A stretch of 64,000 bases of DNA from Solilutibacter silvestris (GTDB taxonomy: Bacteria; Pseudomonadota; Gammaproteobacteria; Xanthomonadales; Xanthomonadaceae), in NCBI RefSeq assembly GCF_002895945.1, contig NZ_NPZB01000001.1, positions 759,501-823,500 of the forward strand, given 5' to 3'. Below, one piece after another: positions 1-7,902 of the stretch; positions within the stretch are counted from its first letter, which is position 1, and every line of letters starts with the position of its first letter. Position numbers and translations under genes: made by a program. The notes under the pieces are model-generated. The model did not search any database. It was not told where the DNA came from and saw nothing but the letters and a program-made list of their open reading frames with translations.

Positions 1-729
1 CGGCTCGGAGCGCGCCATGTCCGCCACCACCAGCACGACGTTCTTGGGATCGGTTTCGGCGGTCTGGTTGAGCAGGTTAGCCCATTCGCCGGCCAGCTGA
101 TGGTCGACGCCATCGCGCATGACGCGCACGGCCATGCGCCGCAGGTTCTCGATCAGCGCCAGTCGCAGCATGATCGGAATGGCCCACAACTCGCCCATCT
201 TCAATGGCGATACCGATTGGTAGGCCACCACGAAGCGGCTGAGTGTTTCCTCGTCGATGCGGCCATCGCCGTGGGCGATCGCTTCCATGGCGAGGTCGTA
301 AACGCGCGGCATGCCCGCCGATGGTCCGCTGCTCAGCGACGGCAATTCGCGACTGTAGCCTTTTGGCAGGTGTCGCCTGGCGGTGCGGATTTGTTCTTCG
401 ATCAGATAGTAATTGTCGAGCAACCATTCGCCGGCTGGCGTGATCCGGATTTCTTCGCGGACCATCTTGGAAAGAAAAACGCTGGCGTCATCCAGCAGGC
501 CTTCGTTCTCCTTCAGTCGTGACAACAGCAGATCCGGTTGCGGCTGCAGGTGCACGTGATGGCTGCGCGCCAGATCGCGGCCATGGGTTTCCATCTGTTC
601 GGCGCTGAACAACTGGGCGCGCAAGGGCTGCTCGCTGCCCAAGGGCTTGCTGGTCGCGGCGCGCTGCCATCGCAGGATTTGCCTGCGCAAGCCCAGCCAA
701 CGACCGAAGATGCGCCATGTAGTAGGCAT
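1..729 (-). CDS. Cyclic beta-1,2-glucan synthase, N-terminal fragment (cut by window edge)
   Basis: This is the first 243 codons of a protein that continues past the left edge of the window; codon phase is intact at base 1. The N-terminus has the layout I associate with the giant NdvB/ChvB-type membrane synthases: SEQPLRAQLFSAEQME, then REEIR..LPKGYSRELP, then PRVYDLAMEAIAHGDGR, then LGELWAIPIMLRLALIENLR in slightly altered form. Those enzymes combine a GT84 glucosyltransferase with a C-terminal GH94 phosphorylase and make periplasmic cyclic glucans from UDP-glucose. Only the region before the transferase domain is visible, so the activity is inferred. ATG at 729 is the first possible start, because an in-frame TAA lies immediately upstream. 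No clear ribosome site is seen. Confidence 0.75.
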   Translation of the reverse strand, partial: MPTTWRIFGRWLGLRRQILRWQRAATSKPLGSEQPLRAQLFSAEQMETHGRDLARSHHVHLQPQPDLLLSRLKENEGLLDDASVFLSKMVREEIRITPAGEWLLDNYYLIEEQIRTARRHLPKGYSRELPSLSSGPSAGMPRVYDLAMEAIAHGDGRIDEETLSRFVVAYQSVSPLKMGELWAIPIMLRLALIENLRRMAVRVMRDGVDHQLAGEWANLLNQTAETDPKNVVLVVADMARSEP

Positions 730-828
730 TTACATGGAACAACCATGAAGCCGATAAGCATTGAATCATTGCATTCGCAATGGAAGCAGGTTGTGAAGTC
801 CTGCTGGTTTGCGATGGCACGGGCGGCA

Positions 829-1317
829 TCAGCCCGCTAGCGACTTCACGAACATCGCCGCGACCGCTTCCAGTCCGCGTTGGTCTTCTTCGTCGAAACG
901 CGCCGTTTCCGGGCTGTCGAGATCGAGCACGCCGATCAACGCTCCATCGGCGGCGACCAGCGGCACCACCAACTCCGAACGCGAGGCCGAATCGCAGGCG
1001 ATGTGGCCGGGGAAGGCGTGGACGTCTTCGACGCGTTGAGTGGTGCGGGTATGCGCGGCGGTGCCACACACGCCCTTGTCGAGCGGGATGCGCACGCAGG
1101 CCGGCAACCCCTGGAACGGCCCGACCACCAGTTCGCTGCCATCGTGGAAATAGAAGCCGGCCCAGTTGAGCGACGGCAGCGCGTGGTAGATCAGCGCCGA
1201 GAGATTCGCGGCATTGGCGATGCGGTCGCGCTCGCCGTGGAGCAGGGCTTCGGCCTGTTCCAGTAGCTGCGCATACTGTTCCGGCTTGCTGCCGGCGAGG
1301 GTGGTGGCGGTGAACAT
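829..1317 (-). CDS. msrC: Free methionine-(R)-sulfoxide reductase (GAF domain, fRMsr)
   Basis: A single GAF domain of about 162 residues that reduces free, not protein-bound, methionine-R-sulfoxide in the cytosol. Cysteines at about 74, 84 and 108 have the same spacing (10 and 24) as the three redox cysteines I recall for the E. coli YebR enzyme (84, 94, 118). They lie in PACVRIPL, GVCGTAA and HIACDS. ATG at 1317 is preferred over an in-frame GTG six bases upstream; neither has a strong ribosome site. It is divergent from bioD with only 43 bases between the two starts, so the promoters must overlap. Confidence 0.88.
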   Translation of the reverse strand: MFTATTLAGSKPEQYAQLLEQAEALLHGERDRIANAANLSALIYHALPSLNWAGFYFHDGSELVVGPFQGLPACVRIPLDKGVCGTAAHTRTTQRVEDVHAFPGHIACDSASRSELVVPLVAADGALIGVLDLDSPETARFDEEDQRGLEAVAAMFVKSLAG

Positions 1318-1360
1318 GGCCACAGTTTATCGCGCCCGACTTCTGGTGATAATGAAAGGA

Positions 1361-1993
1361 ATGAATCCACTGCCCCGCAATTGTTATGTCACCGGCACCG
1401 ATACCGGCATCGGCAAGACCCATGCCTCGGCGTGGATGCTGCGCCAACTCGCGCTGGAAGGTCGCCGCGTCGTTGGCATGAAGCCGGTCGCCAGCGGTTG
1501 CGCTTGGCGCGATGGCGAGTGGCGCAGCGAAGATGCCGAAGCGTTGATCGCCGCAGCGAACGTGACGGCGGCGTATGCCGACATCAACCCCTATGCGCTG
1601 GAACTGCCGTTGGCCCCGGAATTGGCTGCGCGCGCTGCCGGTGTCGTCATCGATCCGATCAACATCGTCTCGGCGCACTACCGCCTGATGCAGCAGGCCG
1701 ACAGCGTGGTGGTGGAAGGCGTCGGCGGTTGGCTGGCGCCGTTGATGCCGATGCTCGAACAATCGGAACTGGTGCGTTCGCTCAACCTGCCGGTGGTGAT
1801 GGTGGTGGGCCTGCGCCTCGGTTGCGTGCATCAGGCACGTGCCACCGCACGCGCCATCCTCGGCGATGGCTGCGAACTGGTCGGCTGGATTGGCAACAGC
1901 ATCGATCCGGCGATGACGCATCGCGACGACAACATCGCCATCCTCGATCGCGTGTTGCCGGTGCCGCGGCTGGCCGTGCTGGAGTGGCAATGA
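1361..1993 (+). CDS. bioD: ATP-dependent dethiobiotin synthetase
   Basis: Closes the ureido ring of dethiobiotin from 7,8-diaminopelargonate, CO2 and ATP, the penultimate step of biotin synthesis. The P-loop TGTDTGIGKT (residues 11-20) and MKPVASG are diagnostic, followed by the EGVGGWLAPL nucleotide/substrate loop. The usual length is about 210-230 residues; this has 210. Two starts are possible, 1352 and 1361. An extended -10-like TGGTGATAAT at 1344-1353 would place transcription start at about 1360-1361, so the message may be leaderless from the 1361 ATG. No other bio gene is visible nearby. A bidirectional terminator follows. Confidence 0.9.
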   Translation: MNPLPRNCYVTGTDTGIGKTHASAWMLRQLALEGRRVVGMKPVASGCAWRDGEWRSEDAEALIAAANVTAAYADINPYALELPLAPELAARAAGVVIDPINIVSAHYRLMQQADSVVVEGVGGWLAPLMPMLEQSELVRSLNLPVVMVVGLRLGCVHQARATARAILGDGCELVGWIGNSIDPAMTHRDDNIAILDRVLPVPRLAVLEWQ

Positions 1994-2036
1994 CCACGGC
2001 GGTCATGGCGCGCGAAGCCTGATCTTCCCCAAAAGA

Positions 2037-2060
2037 AAAGCCCGGCCGAAGCCGGGCTTT
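2037..2060. terminator. Bidirectional intrinsic terminator between bioD and phasin
   Basis: A perfect 10-bp stem, AAAGCCCGGC / GCCGGGCTTT, closes a CGAA loop. It lies 43 bases after the bioD stop and 22 bases beyond the end of the convergent phasin gene. The A/T ends of the stem can serve as the U-tract for either direction. Confidence 0.85.
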
Positions 2061-2082
2061 CCACAACCATTTGGTGCTGATA

Positions 2083-2478
2083 TTACTTGCGACGACCGGC
2101 GGTCTTGGCGACCTTCTCGACCTGAGCGGTGGCCTTCTTGGTGGCCTGCTCGAACTGACCCTTGGCGATCTGGCCGATGGTCTCGTTGGTCTTGATGGTG
2201 GACTCGTAGGCTTCCTGGCCGGCGACGACCGAACGCTCGATGCCTTCGCGGGCGATCTGGACGCCGGCCGGCACGACTTCACGCAGACCGTTGAGGTCGC
2301 GCACGTCGAGCAGCTGGTTGAAGAAGGCGAATGCAGCGCCGGTGTTCTCTTCGACCGCAGCCAGCTGCAGGCCGAACACGTGTTCGATGTTCTGCACGGC
2401 GAGGCGGTTGATGTGCGCGGCAGTCTCAGCGTACTGGCGCGTGTTCGCGGCGAACTGTTCGTTGAACTGCTGGTACAT
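2083..2478 (-). CDS. Phasin family protein (PHA granule-associated)
   Basis: A 131-residue, almost entirely helical, Ala/Gln/Glu-rich protein. Its central part (FAFFNQLLDVRDLNGLREVV, then SVVAGQEAYESTIKTNETIG) matches the phasin pattern: small amphipathic proteins that coat polyhydroxyalkanoate granules and control their size. The C-terminal lysine/alanine-rich tail (TKKATAQVEKVAKTAGRRK) is also typical. GGAG seven bases before ATG 2478 supports the start. No PHA synthase gene is visible in this window, so the granule role is inferred from the family alone. Confidence 0.85.
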   Translation of the reverse strand: MYQQFNEQFAANTRQYAETAAHINRLAVQNIEHVFGLQLAAVEENTGAAFAFFNQLLDVRDLNGLREVVPAGVQIAREGIERSVVAGQEAYESTIKTNETIGQIAKGQFEQATKKATAQVEKVAKTAGRRK

Positions 2479-2591
2479 GGTGATGCTCCGTTGCGTGGAA
2501 TCGACGGGATTGTCGATTTGTGCGATGCAGCATAGCCGGGAATATTGTGCAGCGCAACATACCGGGAGAAAATATTCTGAATTGTTCAGTT

Positions 2592-2945
2592 TCAGCCGGC
2601 GTAGCGACAGCCCGAGGTGCAGGTTTCGTGGACCACGATCTCGGCCAGTAGCGGCAGGTGCGGCTTCAGGCGGTCCCAGATCCAGATCGCCAGGCGTTCG
2701 CTGGTCGGGTTGTCCAGGCCGGGGATGTCATTGAGATAGTGGTGATCGAGCTGGTCGTACAAGGGCTGGAACGCGGTCTTGAGGTCGGCGAAGTCCATCA
2801 CCCAGCCGCTGTCGGCACCGGGTTCGCCGCGAACGCGGATCTCGATGCGGAAACTGTGGCCGTGCAGGCGTGCGCATTTGTGGCCGTCCGGCACGTTGGG
2901 CAGGCGATGCGCGGCCTCGAGGGTGAAGACCTTGAAGATGTCCAT
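2592..2945 (-). CDS. queD: 6-carboxytetrahydropterin synthase QueD
   Basis: Converts 7,8-dihydroneopterin triphosphate to 6-carboxy-tetrahydropterin in queuosine/7-deazaguanine biosynthesis. This is a compact T-fold protein of 117 residues. Zinc-binding histidines are present in [10 protein letters not shown] (about residue 13) and in [10 protein letters not shown] (about 29 and 31). The catalytic region [10 protein letters not shown] and the terminal [13 protein letters not shown] are recognisable. ATG at 2945 is chosen because the conserved [13 protein letters not shown] start falls there; an open frame extends upstream but is not family-like. It is divergent from iadA. Confidence 0.92.
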   Translation of the reverse strand: MDIFKVFTLEAAHRLPNVPDGHKCARLHGHSFRIEIRVRGEPGADSGWVMDFADLKTAFQPLYDQLDHHYLNDIPGLDNPTSERLAIWIWDRLKPHLPLLAEIVVHETCTSGCRYAG

Positions 2946-3055
2946 GGATGTATTCGGATGGGGGTGCCGGGGAAGTGTGGGTTCACGCGCGCGCCGTGGC
3001 AATCCGGCCGATTCCGTGGCTTGACGGTTTCCGGCAGCCCCCGCACGCTGCGGTG

Positions 3056-4234
3056 ATGACGAATCCGCTGCTGTTGCTGCGCAATGCCGACGTATATGCA
3101 CCCGACGCACTGGGCCTGCGCCATCTGTTGATCGGTGGCGGCAAGCTGTTGTGGATAGGCGAAACCGAACCGCAGTTGCCCGCTGCGCTGGAGGTCGAAA
3201 CGCTCGACCTGGAAGGACTGCGGTTGATTCCCGGCTTGATCGATGGCCATGTCCATGTCACCGGTGGCGGTGGCGAAGCCGGATTCGCCAGCCGGGTGCC
3301 GGCGCCGATGCTGACGCGCTACACCACGGCCGGGGTGACATCGGTGGTCGGGCTGCTCGGCACCGATGACGCCGCGCGCGGCACTGCGGAATTGCTGGCG
3401 CAGGTGTATGCCCTGCGCGAGTCGGGGCTGTCGGCGTGGGGATATTGCGGCGGCTACCACTTTCCGCCAACCACGCTGACCGGCACGGTGCGCGGCGATA
3501 TCGCCTTTGCCGAACCGCTGATCGGCGTTGGGGAAGTGGCGATCAGCGATCATCGTTCCAGCCAGCCAACGCTCGATGAAGTCTTGCGGTTGGCATCCGA
3601 AGCGCACGTGGCCGGACTGATGACCGGCAAGGCCGGGATCGTCCATCTGCATTTGGGTGATGGCGCGCGCGGCCTCGAACTGGTGCGGCAGGCGCTCGAC
3701 ACGAGCGAGTTGCCGCCGCGGGTGTTCCAGCCGACGCATGTGAATCGCAAGAAAGCTTTGTTCGAGGAAGCGCTGGCGCTGGCGATGCGTGGTTGCCACG
3801 TCGACATCACCGCGTTCCCGGTCGAGGAAGGCGAGGACGCATGGCCCGCCGATGAAGCCTTGATGCGCTATCTCGACAGCGGTGCGTCGCCGCAACGGGT
3901 CAGCATCAGTTCCGATGCCGGTGGCTGCCTGCCCTGCTTCGATGGCGAAGGCCGCGTCTGCGGCATGGACGTCGGCCACTCCGGTGCATTGCTGGAAACG
4001 TTGAATGCGCTGCTGGCGCGCGGCTTGCCGCTCGATCGCGCACTGCCGGCCTTCACCCGCAATCCGGCGACGCTGCTGCGACTGCGCGGCAAGGGCACGA
4101 TCGCGGTCGGGAGCGATGCCGATCTGGTCGCGCTGGATGGCGAAGGCCGCGCGCATCACGTTCTGCTCGGCGGCGCCATGCACGTGCGGGCAGGCGTGGC
4201 GGTCGTGCGTGGTATGTTCGAACATCAACACTGA
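3056..4234 (+). CDS. iadA: Isoaspartyl (beta-aspartyl) dipeptidase
   Basis: A 392-residue amidohydrolase-superfamily metallopeptidase that cleaves beta-Asp-X dipeptides. The metal-binding motif [15 protein letters not shown] lies at about residues 61-74. [25 protein letters not shown] and the catalytic Asp in [11 protein letters not shown] are all IadA-like. It is the first gene of the cyanophycin locus, 17 bases ahead of cphB, so its likely substrate here is beta-Asp-Arg released by cyanophycinase, giving free Asp and Arg. ATG at 3056 starts [11 protein letters not shown]; the open frame further upstream has no family similarity. Confidence 0.93.
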   Translation: MTNPLLLLRNADVYAPDALGLRHLLIGGGKLLWIGETEPQLPAALEVETLDLEGLRLIPGLIDGHVHVTGGGGEAGFASRVPAPMLTRYTTAGVTSVVGLLGTDDAARGTAELLAQVYALRESGLSAWGYCGGYHFPPTTLTGTVRGDIAFAEPLIGVGEVAISDHRSSQPTLDEVLRLASEAHVAGLMTGKAGIVHLHLGDGARGLELVRQALDTSELPPRVFQPTHVNRKKALFEEALALAMRGCHVDITAFPVEEGEDAWPADEALMRYLDSGASPQRVSISSDAGGCLPCFDGEGRVCGMDVGHSGALLETLNALLARGLPLDRALPAFTRNPATLLRLRGKGTIAVGSDADLVALDGEGRAHHVLLGGAMHVRAGVAVVRGMFEHQH

Positions 4235-4251
4235 GAGAGAAGTCGCAGCAC

Positions 4252-5103
4252 ATGTGTCCCAGCAAGGTCGCCGATGGCGCGCAACGTGGTTGGATCGTTC
4301 CCATCGGCGGTGCGGAGGACAAGGAAAACGACAAGCGCGTGCTGCGCAGGTTCTTCGAACTGTGCGGCGGCAAGGGTGCGGAAATCGCGGTGATTCCCAC
4401 CGCCAGTCGCCTCAGCGACACCGGCGGGCGCTATGAGCAGATCTTCGGCGGGATGGGTGCGCGCAACGTCAGCGTGCTCGATTTCGACACCCGCCGCGAT
4501 GCCCACGAACGCAACCGCATCGCGCGCATCGAACAGGCATCGGGCATCTTCATCACCGGCGGCAACCAGTTGCGCTTGTCGACCATCCTCGGCGGCACGC
4601 CGGTGGCGCAGGCGATCCGCGCCCGCAATGCCCACGGCATCCCGGTGGGTGGCACCAGTGCCGGCGCCGGCATCCTCAGCGAACACATGATCGCCGGCGG
4701 CGAAAGCGAATCGGCAACGCCGCATGCCAACGGCGTGCGTCTCGCGCCCGGACTCGGGCTCACCAATCGCGTCGTCATCGACCAGCATTTCCGCCAGCGC
4801 GATCGCCTTGGGCGTCTGCTCGCCGCGCTCGCCTGCAATCCGTTTGCGATCGGCTTGGGCGTGGACGAGGACACCGCGGCCTTCATCGGCCCGGACAACA
4901 TCATCGAAGTCGAAGGCAGTGGCGCGGTCACCGTGGTCGATGCCGACGGCTTGCAGTTCTCGTCGATGGCGCAGGTCGTCGGCGATGCCGCGGTGTGCAT
5001 GCTCGGCGTGCAACTGCACATCCTGACCGCAGGCGCCAGTTTCAATCTGGAAACGCGCAAGGCGTCGGCGGGCATGTTGGCCACGGTGAAAGACAGAACG
5101 TAG
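4252..5103 (+). CDS. cphB: Cyanophycinase (S51 serine peptidase)
   Basis: Hydrolyses cyanophycin (multi-L-arginyl-poly-L-aspartate) exolytically into beta-Asp-Arg dipeptides. It has 283 residues, close to the roughly 270 of characterised enzymes. The nucleophile elbow GGTSAGAG places the catalytic Ser at about 136. VVIDQHFRQRDRLGRLL and the GGAEDK start are strongly conserved in the family. It has no signal peptide, so it is the intracellular recycling type rather than a secreted degrader. A good purine-rich ribosome site (GAGAGAGAAG) precedes ATG 4252. It sits between iadA and cphA in one transcription unit. Confidence 0.95.
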   Translation: MCPSKVADGAQRGWIVPIGGAEDKENDKRVLRRFFELCGGKGAEIAVIPTASRLSDTGGRYEQIFGGMGARNVSVLDFDTRRDAHERNRIARIEQASGIFITGGNQLRLSTILGGTPVAQAIRARNAHGIPVGGTSAGAGILSEHMIAGGESESATPHANGVRLAPGLGLTNRVVIDQHFRQRDRLGRLLAALACNPFAIGLGVDEDTAAFIGPDNIIEVEGSGAVTVVDADGLQFSSMAQVVGDAAVCMLGVQLHILTAGASFNLETRKASAGMLATVKDRT

Positions 5104-5121
5104 GTTCGGAAAGGGAGTTTC

Positions 5122-7902
5122 ATGCGCATTCTCAATCGCAATGTCTATGTCGGTCCGTCGCAATACGCGAAGTTTCCGGTCATCCGCCTCGAACTCGATC
5201 TCGGCGCGCTGGAACAGTGGCCGACCGCGAAGTTGGGCGATGGCTTCATCGAAGGATTGCTGCAGGCATTGCCGGGACTGGCCGAACATGGTTGTTCGTA
5301 CCGCGAGCCCGGCGGCTTCGTCCGTCGCATGCGCGAAGGCGAGGGCACCTGGCTGGGTCATGTGCTGGAACACGTGGCGATCGAATTGCAGAACGTCGCT
5401 GGCGAAGACGTCACCTTCGGCAAGACCCGCAGCATCGATCATCGTCCCGGCGTGTATTCGGTGGTCTACGAATACGCCCAGAAGGAGGAAGGCATCGCTG
5501 CCGGCGAACTGGCGCTGAAACTGCTGGACTCGCTGCTGCCGGCGGAATTGCGCACGGCGACCGATGCTTCGTGGAACTGGGAAGAAGAGCGCGACGAGTT
5601 CATTCGCTATGCGCAGCGTCGTGCGCTGGGACCGTCCACGGCATCGCTGGTGCGTGCGGCGGAAGAGCGCGGCATTCCATGGCTGCGTCTCAACGAACAG
5701 TCGCTGGTGCAACTCGGCCACGGCAAATACCAGCAACGCATCCAGGCGACGGTGACCGGGCGCACGCCGCATATTTCGGTGGAACTGGCCAGCGACAAGG
5801 AGGAAACCAACAAGATCCTCGCCTCGCTCGGTTTGCCGGTGCCGCGCCAGGAGTTGGTGCAGAGCTCGGAAGCAGCGTGGCGTGCGGCGCGCCGCCTGGG
5901 TGGAACCGTGGTGCTGAAGCCGTACAACGGCAACCATGGTCGCGGTATCACCATCAACATTTCCGCGGAAGAGGACGTGCGTGCGGCGTTCGAGGCCGCG
6001 CGCGAGCATTCGCGTTCGGTGATCGTGGAAACGTATCTCGCGGGCGACGATCATCGCCTGCTGGTCGTCAATGGCGAATTGATCGCGGCGACCAGGCGCA
6101 CGCCCGGCCACGTCGTCGGCGATGGCAGGCACACGGTGACGGAACTGGTCGAAATCGTGAACAGCGATCCGCGTCGTGGCGTCGGCCACGAAAAGGTGCT
6201 GACCAAGCTGCAGCTCGATCGCGAAGCCGAATTGATGCTGGAACGCGTCGGCTATAGCGCCGATTCGGTGCCGAAGGAAGGCGAGGTGGTGCCGCTGCGT
6301 TCCACCGCCAATCTCTCGACCGGCGGCACCGCGACCGATGTCACCGACATCATCCATCCCGACAATCGCGCGATGGCCGAACGTGCGGTGCGCGCAGTCG
6401 GGCTCGACGTCGGCGGCGTCGATTTCCTCACCACCAATATCGCCGAGAGTTACAAGACCATCGGCGGCGGCATCTGCGAAGTCAATGCCGCGCCCGGCTT
6501 CCGCATGCACATCGCGCCCAGCGAAGGCACGCCGCGCGATGCCGCGGGACCAGTGATCGACATGCTGTTCCCGCATGGCACGCCGTCGCGCGTGCCGATC
6601 GCCGCGGTGACCGGCACCAATGGCAAAACCACCACCGCGCGCATGCTCGCGCACATCACCAAGATGGGCGGTTACACGCCCGGCTTGACCACCACCGATG
6701 GCGTTTACATCGATGGCCAGCGCACGGTCGAAGGCGACATGACCGGTCCGGTGTCGGCGCGCATGGTGCTGTCCGATCCGCAGATCGACATGGCGGTGCT
6801 GGAAACCGCGCGCGGTGGCTTGTTGCGTGCCGGCATGGGCGTGCCCGAGGTCGATGTCGGCGCGGTCATCAATGTCGCCTCCGATCATCTCGGATTGAAG
6901 GGCATCGACACGCTGGAGCAACTGGCGGAGATCAAGCGGATCGTGATCGAAGTCGCACGCGAGTGCGCCGTGCTCAACGCCGACGATCCCAACGTGCTGA
7001 AGATGTCGGGCTACACCGATGCCAAGGTCATCTGCTACGTGACGATGAATCCCTCGCACCCGCTGGTGCGCGAGCACATCCGCGCCGGCGGCCGCGCCTG
7101 CGCGCTGGAAGCCGGCGTCAACGGTCACATGATCACCCTGTACGACAAGGGCAGCCACATCCCGTTGCTGTGGACGCACCTGATCCCGGCGACGCTGGAA
7201 GGGCGCGCACTGCACAACGTGCAGAACGCGATGGTCGCCTCGGCGATGGCGTTCTCGATGGGCATCAAGCTCGATGCGATCCGCCATGGCCTGCGTACCT
7301 TCGACACCACCTTCTTCCAGGCGCCGGGGCGGATGAATGTCTACAGCGAACATCCGTTCAAGGTGTTGATGGACTACGGCCACAACGCGCATGCGGTCGG
7401 GGTGATGGCCGACCTCGCGCAACGGCTGGATCCGTCCGGTCGCCGCATCGTGGTGGTCGCCGGTCCCGGCGATCGTCGCGATGAAGACCTGCGCGAGATT
7501 GCGGCTGCGGTCGCCGGGCGTTTCGATCACTACGTCTGCCGTCGCGATGACGGCTTGCGCGGGCGCGATGGCGACGAGGTGCCGCGCATCATCGCCAAGG
7601 CGCTGCAAGCGGCCGGGGTGGATGAGGCCGACATCAGCATCATTCCCGACGAACAGCAGGCGGTCGACGCCGCATTGCGGATGGCGCAGCCGGGCGACCT
7701 GGTGCTGATCTTCGCTGATGCGCTGAGCCGTACCTGGAAGCAGATCATCCGCTTCCAGCCCGAGGGCGAGATGCCGCGCGCAGTCCCGCGCACCGAGGTG
7801 CCGGCGCTCGACACCACGCTCGACGAGCAATTGGTGGCGGCGATGGAAGGCGTGGTGCGCGACGAACGCGGCCTGCGCTTCGAGCGCGAGGAAAGCGATT
7901 GA
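5122..7902 (+). CDS. cphA: Cyanophycin synthetase
   Basis: Polymerises Asp (backbone) and Arg (side chains) with ATP. All three modules of the 926-residue enzyme are visible. The N-terminal domain (1-160) contains GTWLGHVLEHVAIELQN. The ATP-grasp domain (about 220-480), with LKPYNGNHGRG, is the half that adds Asp. The Mur-ligase-like domain has P-loop VTGTNGKTTTARML at about residue 496, then DYGHNAHA, and is the half that adds Arg. AAGGGAG lies just before ATG 5122. The 3' end overlaps the next ligase gene. Confidence 0.96.
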   Translation: MRILNRNVYVGPSQYAKFPVIRLELDLGALEQWPTAKLGDGFIEGLLQALPGLAEHGCSYREPGGFVRRMREGEGTWLGHVLEHVAIELQNVAGEDVTFGKTRSIDHRPGVYSVVYEYAQKEEGIAAGELALKLLDSLLPAELRTATDASWNWEEERDEFIRYAQRRALGPSTASLVRAAEERGIPWLRLNEQSLVQLGHGKYQQRIQATVTGRTPHISVELASDKEETNKILASLGLPVPRQELVQSSEAAWRAARRLGGTVVLKPYNGNHGRGITINISAEEDVRAAFEAAREHSRSVIVETYLAGDDHRLLVVNGELIAATRRTPGHVVGDGRHTVTELVEIVNSDPRRGVGHEKVLTKLQLDREAELMLERVGYSADSVPKEGEVVPLRSTANLSTGGTATDVTDIIHPDNRAMAERAVRAVGLDVGGVDFLTTNIAESYKTIGGGICEVNAAPGFRMHIAPSEGTPRDAAGPVIDMLFPHGTPSRVPIAAVTGTNGKTTTARMLAHITKMGGYTPGLTTTDGVYIDGQRTVEGDMTGPVSARMVLSDPQIDMAVLETARGGLLRAGMGVPEVDVGAVINVASDHLGLKGIDTLEQLAEIKRIVIEVARECAVLNADDPNVLKMSGYTDAKVICYVTMNPSHPLVREHIRAGGRACALEAGVNGHMITLYDKGSHIPLLWTHLIPATLEGRALHNVQNAMVASAMAFSMGIKLDAIRHGLRTFDTTFFQAPGRMNVYSEHPFKVLMDYGHNAHAVGVMADLAQRLDPSGRRIVVVAGPGDRRDEDLREIAAAVAGRFDHYVCRRDDGLRGRDGDEVPRIIAKALQAAGVDEADISIIPDEQQAVDAALRMAQPGDLVLIFADALSRTWKQIIRFQPEGEMPRAVPRTEVPALDTTLDEQLVAAMEGVVRDERGLRFEREESD

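Noticed and set aside
767-782. Small hairpin CATTGC ATTC GCAATG between msrC and the glucan synthase gene.
   Set aside because: The stem is only six pairs and no T-run follows on either strand, so I do not call it a terminator.
488-1990. A 500-codon minus-strand frame over bioD, msrC and the glucan synthase start.
   Set aside because: It crosses three recognised genes in shadow frames and carries no domain.
1994-2036. Stretch after bioD resembling a short dispersed Lysobacterales repeat (GGTCATGGCGCGCGAAGCCTG).
   Set aside because: Only one copy is visible in this window, so I could not support it as a repeat.
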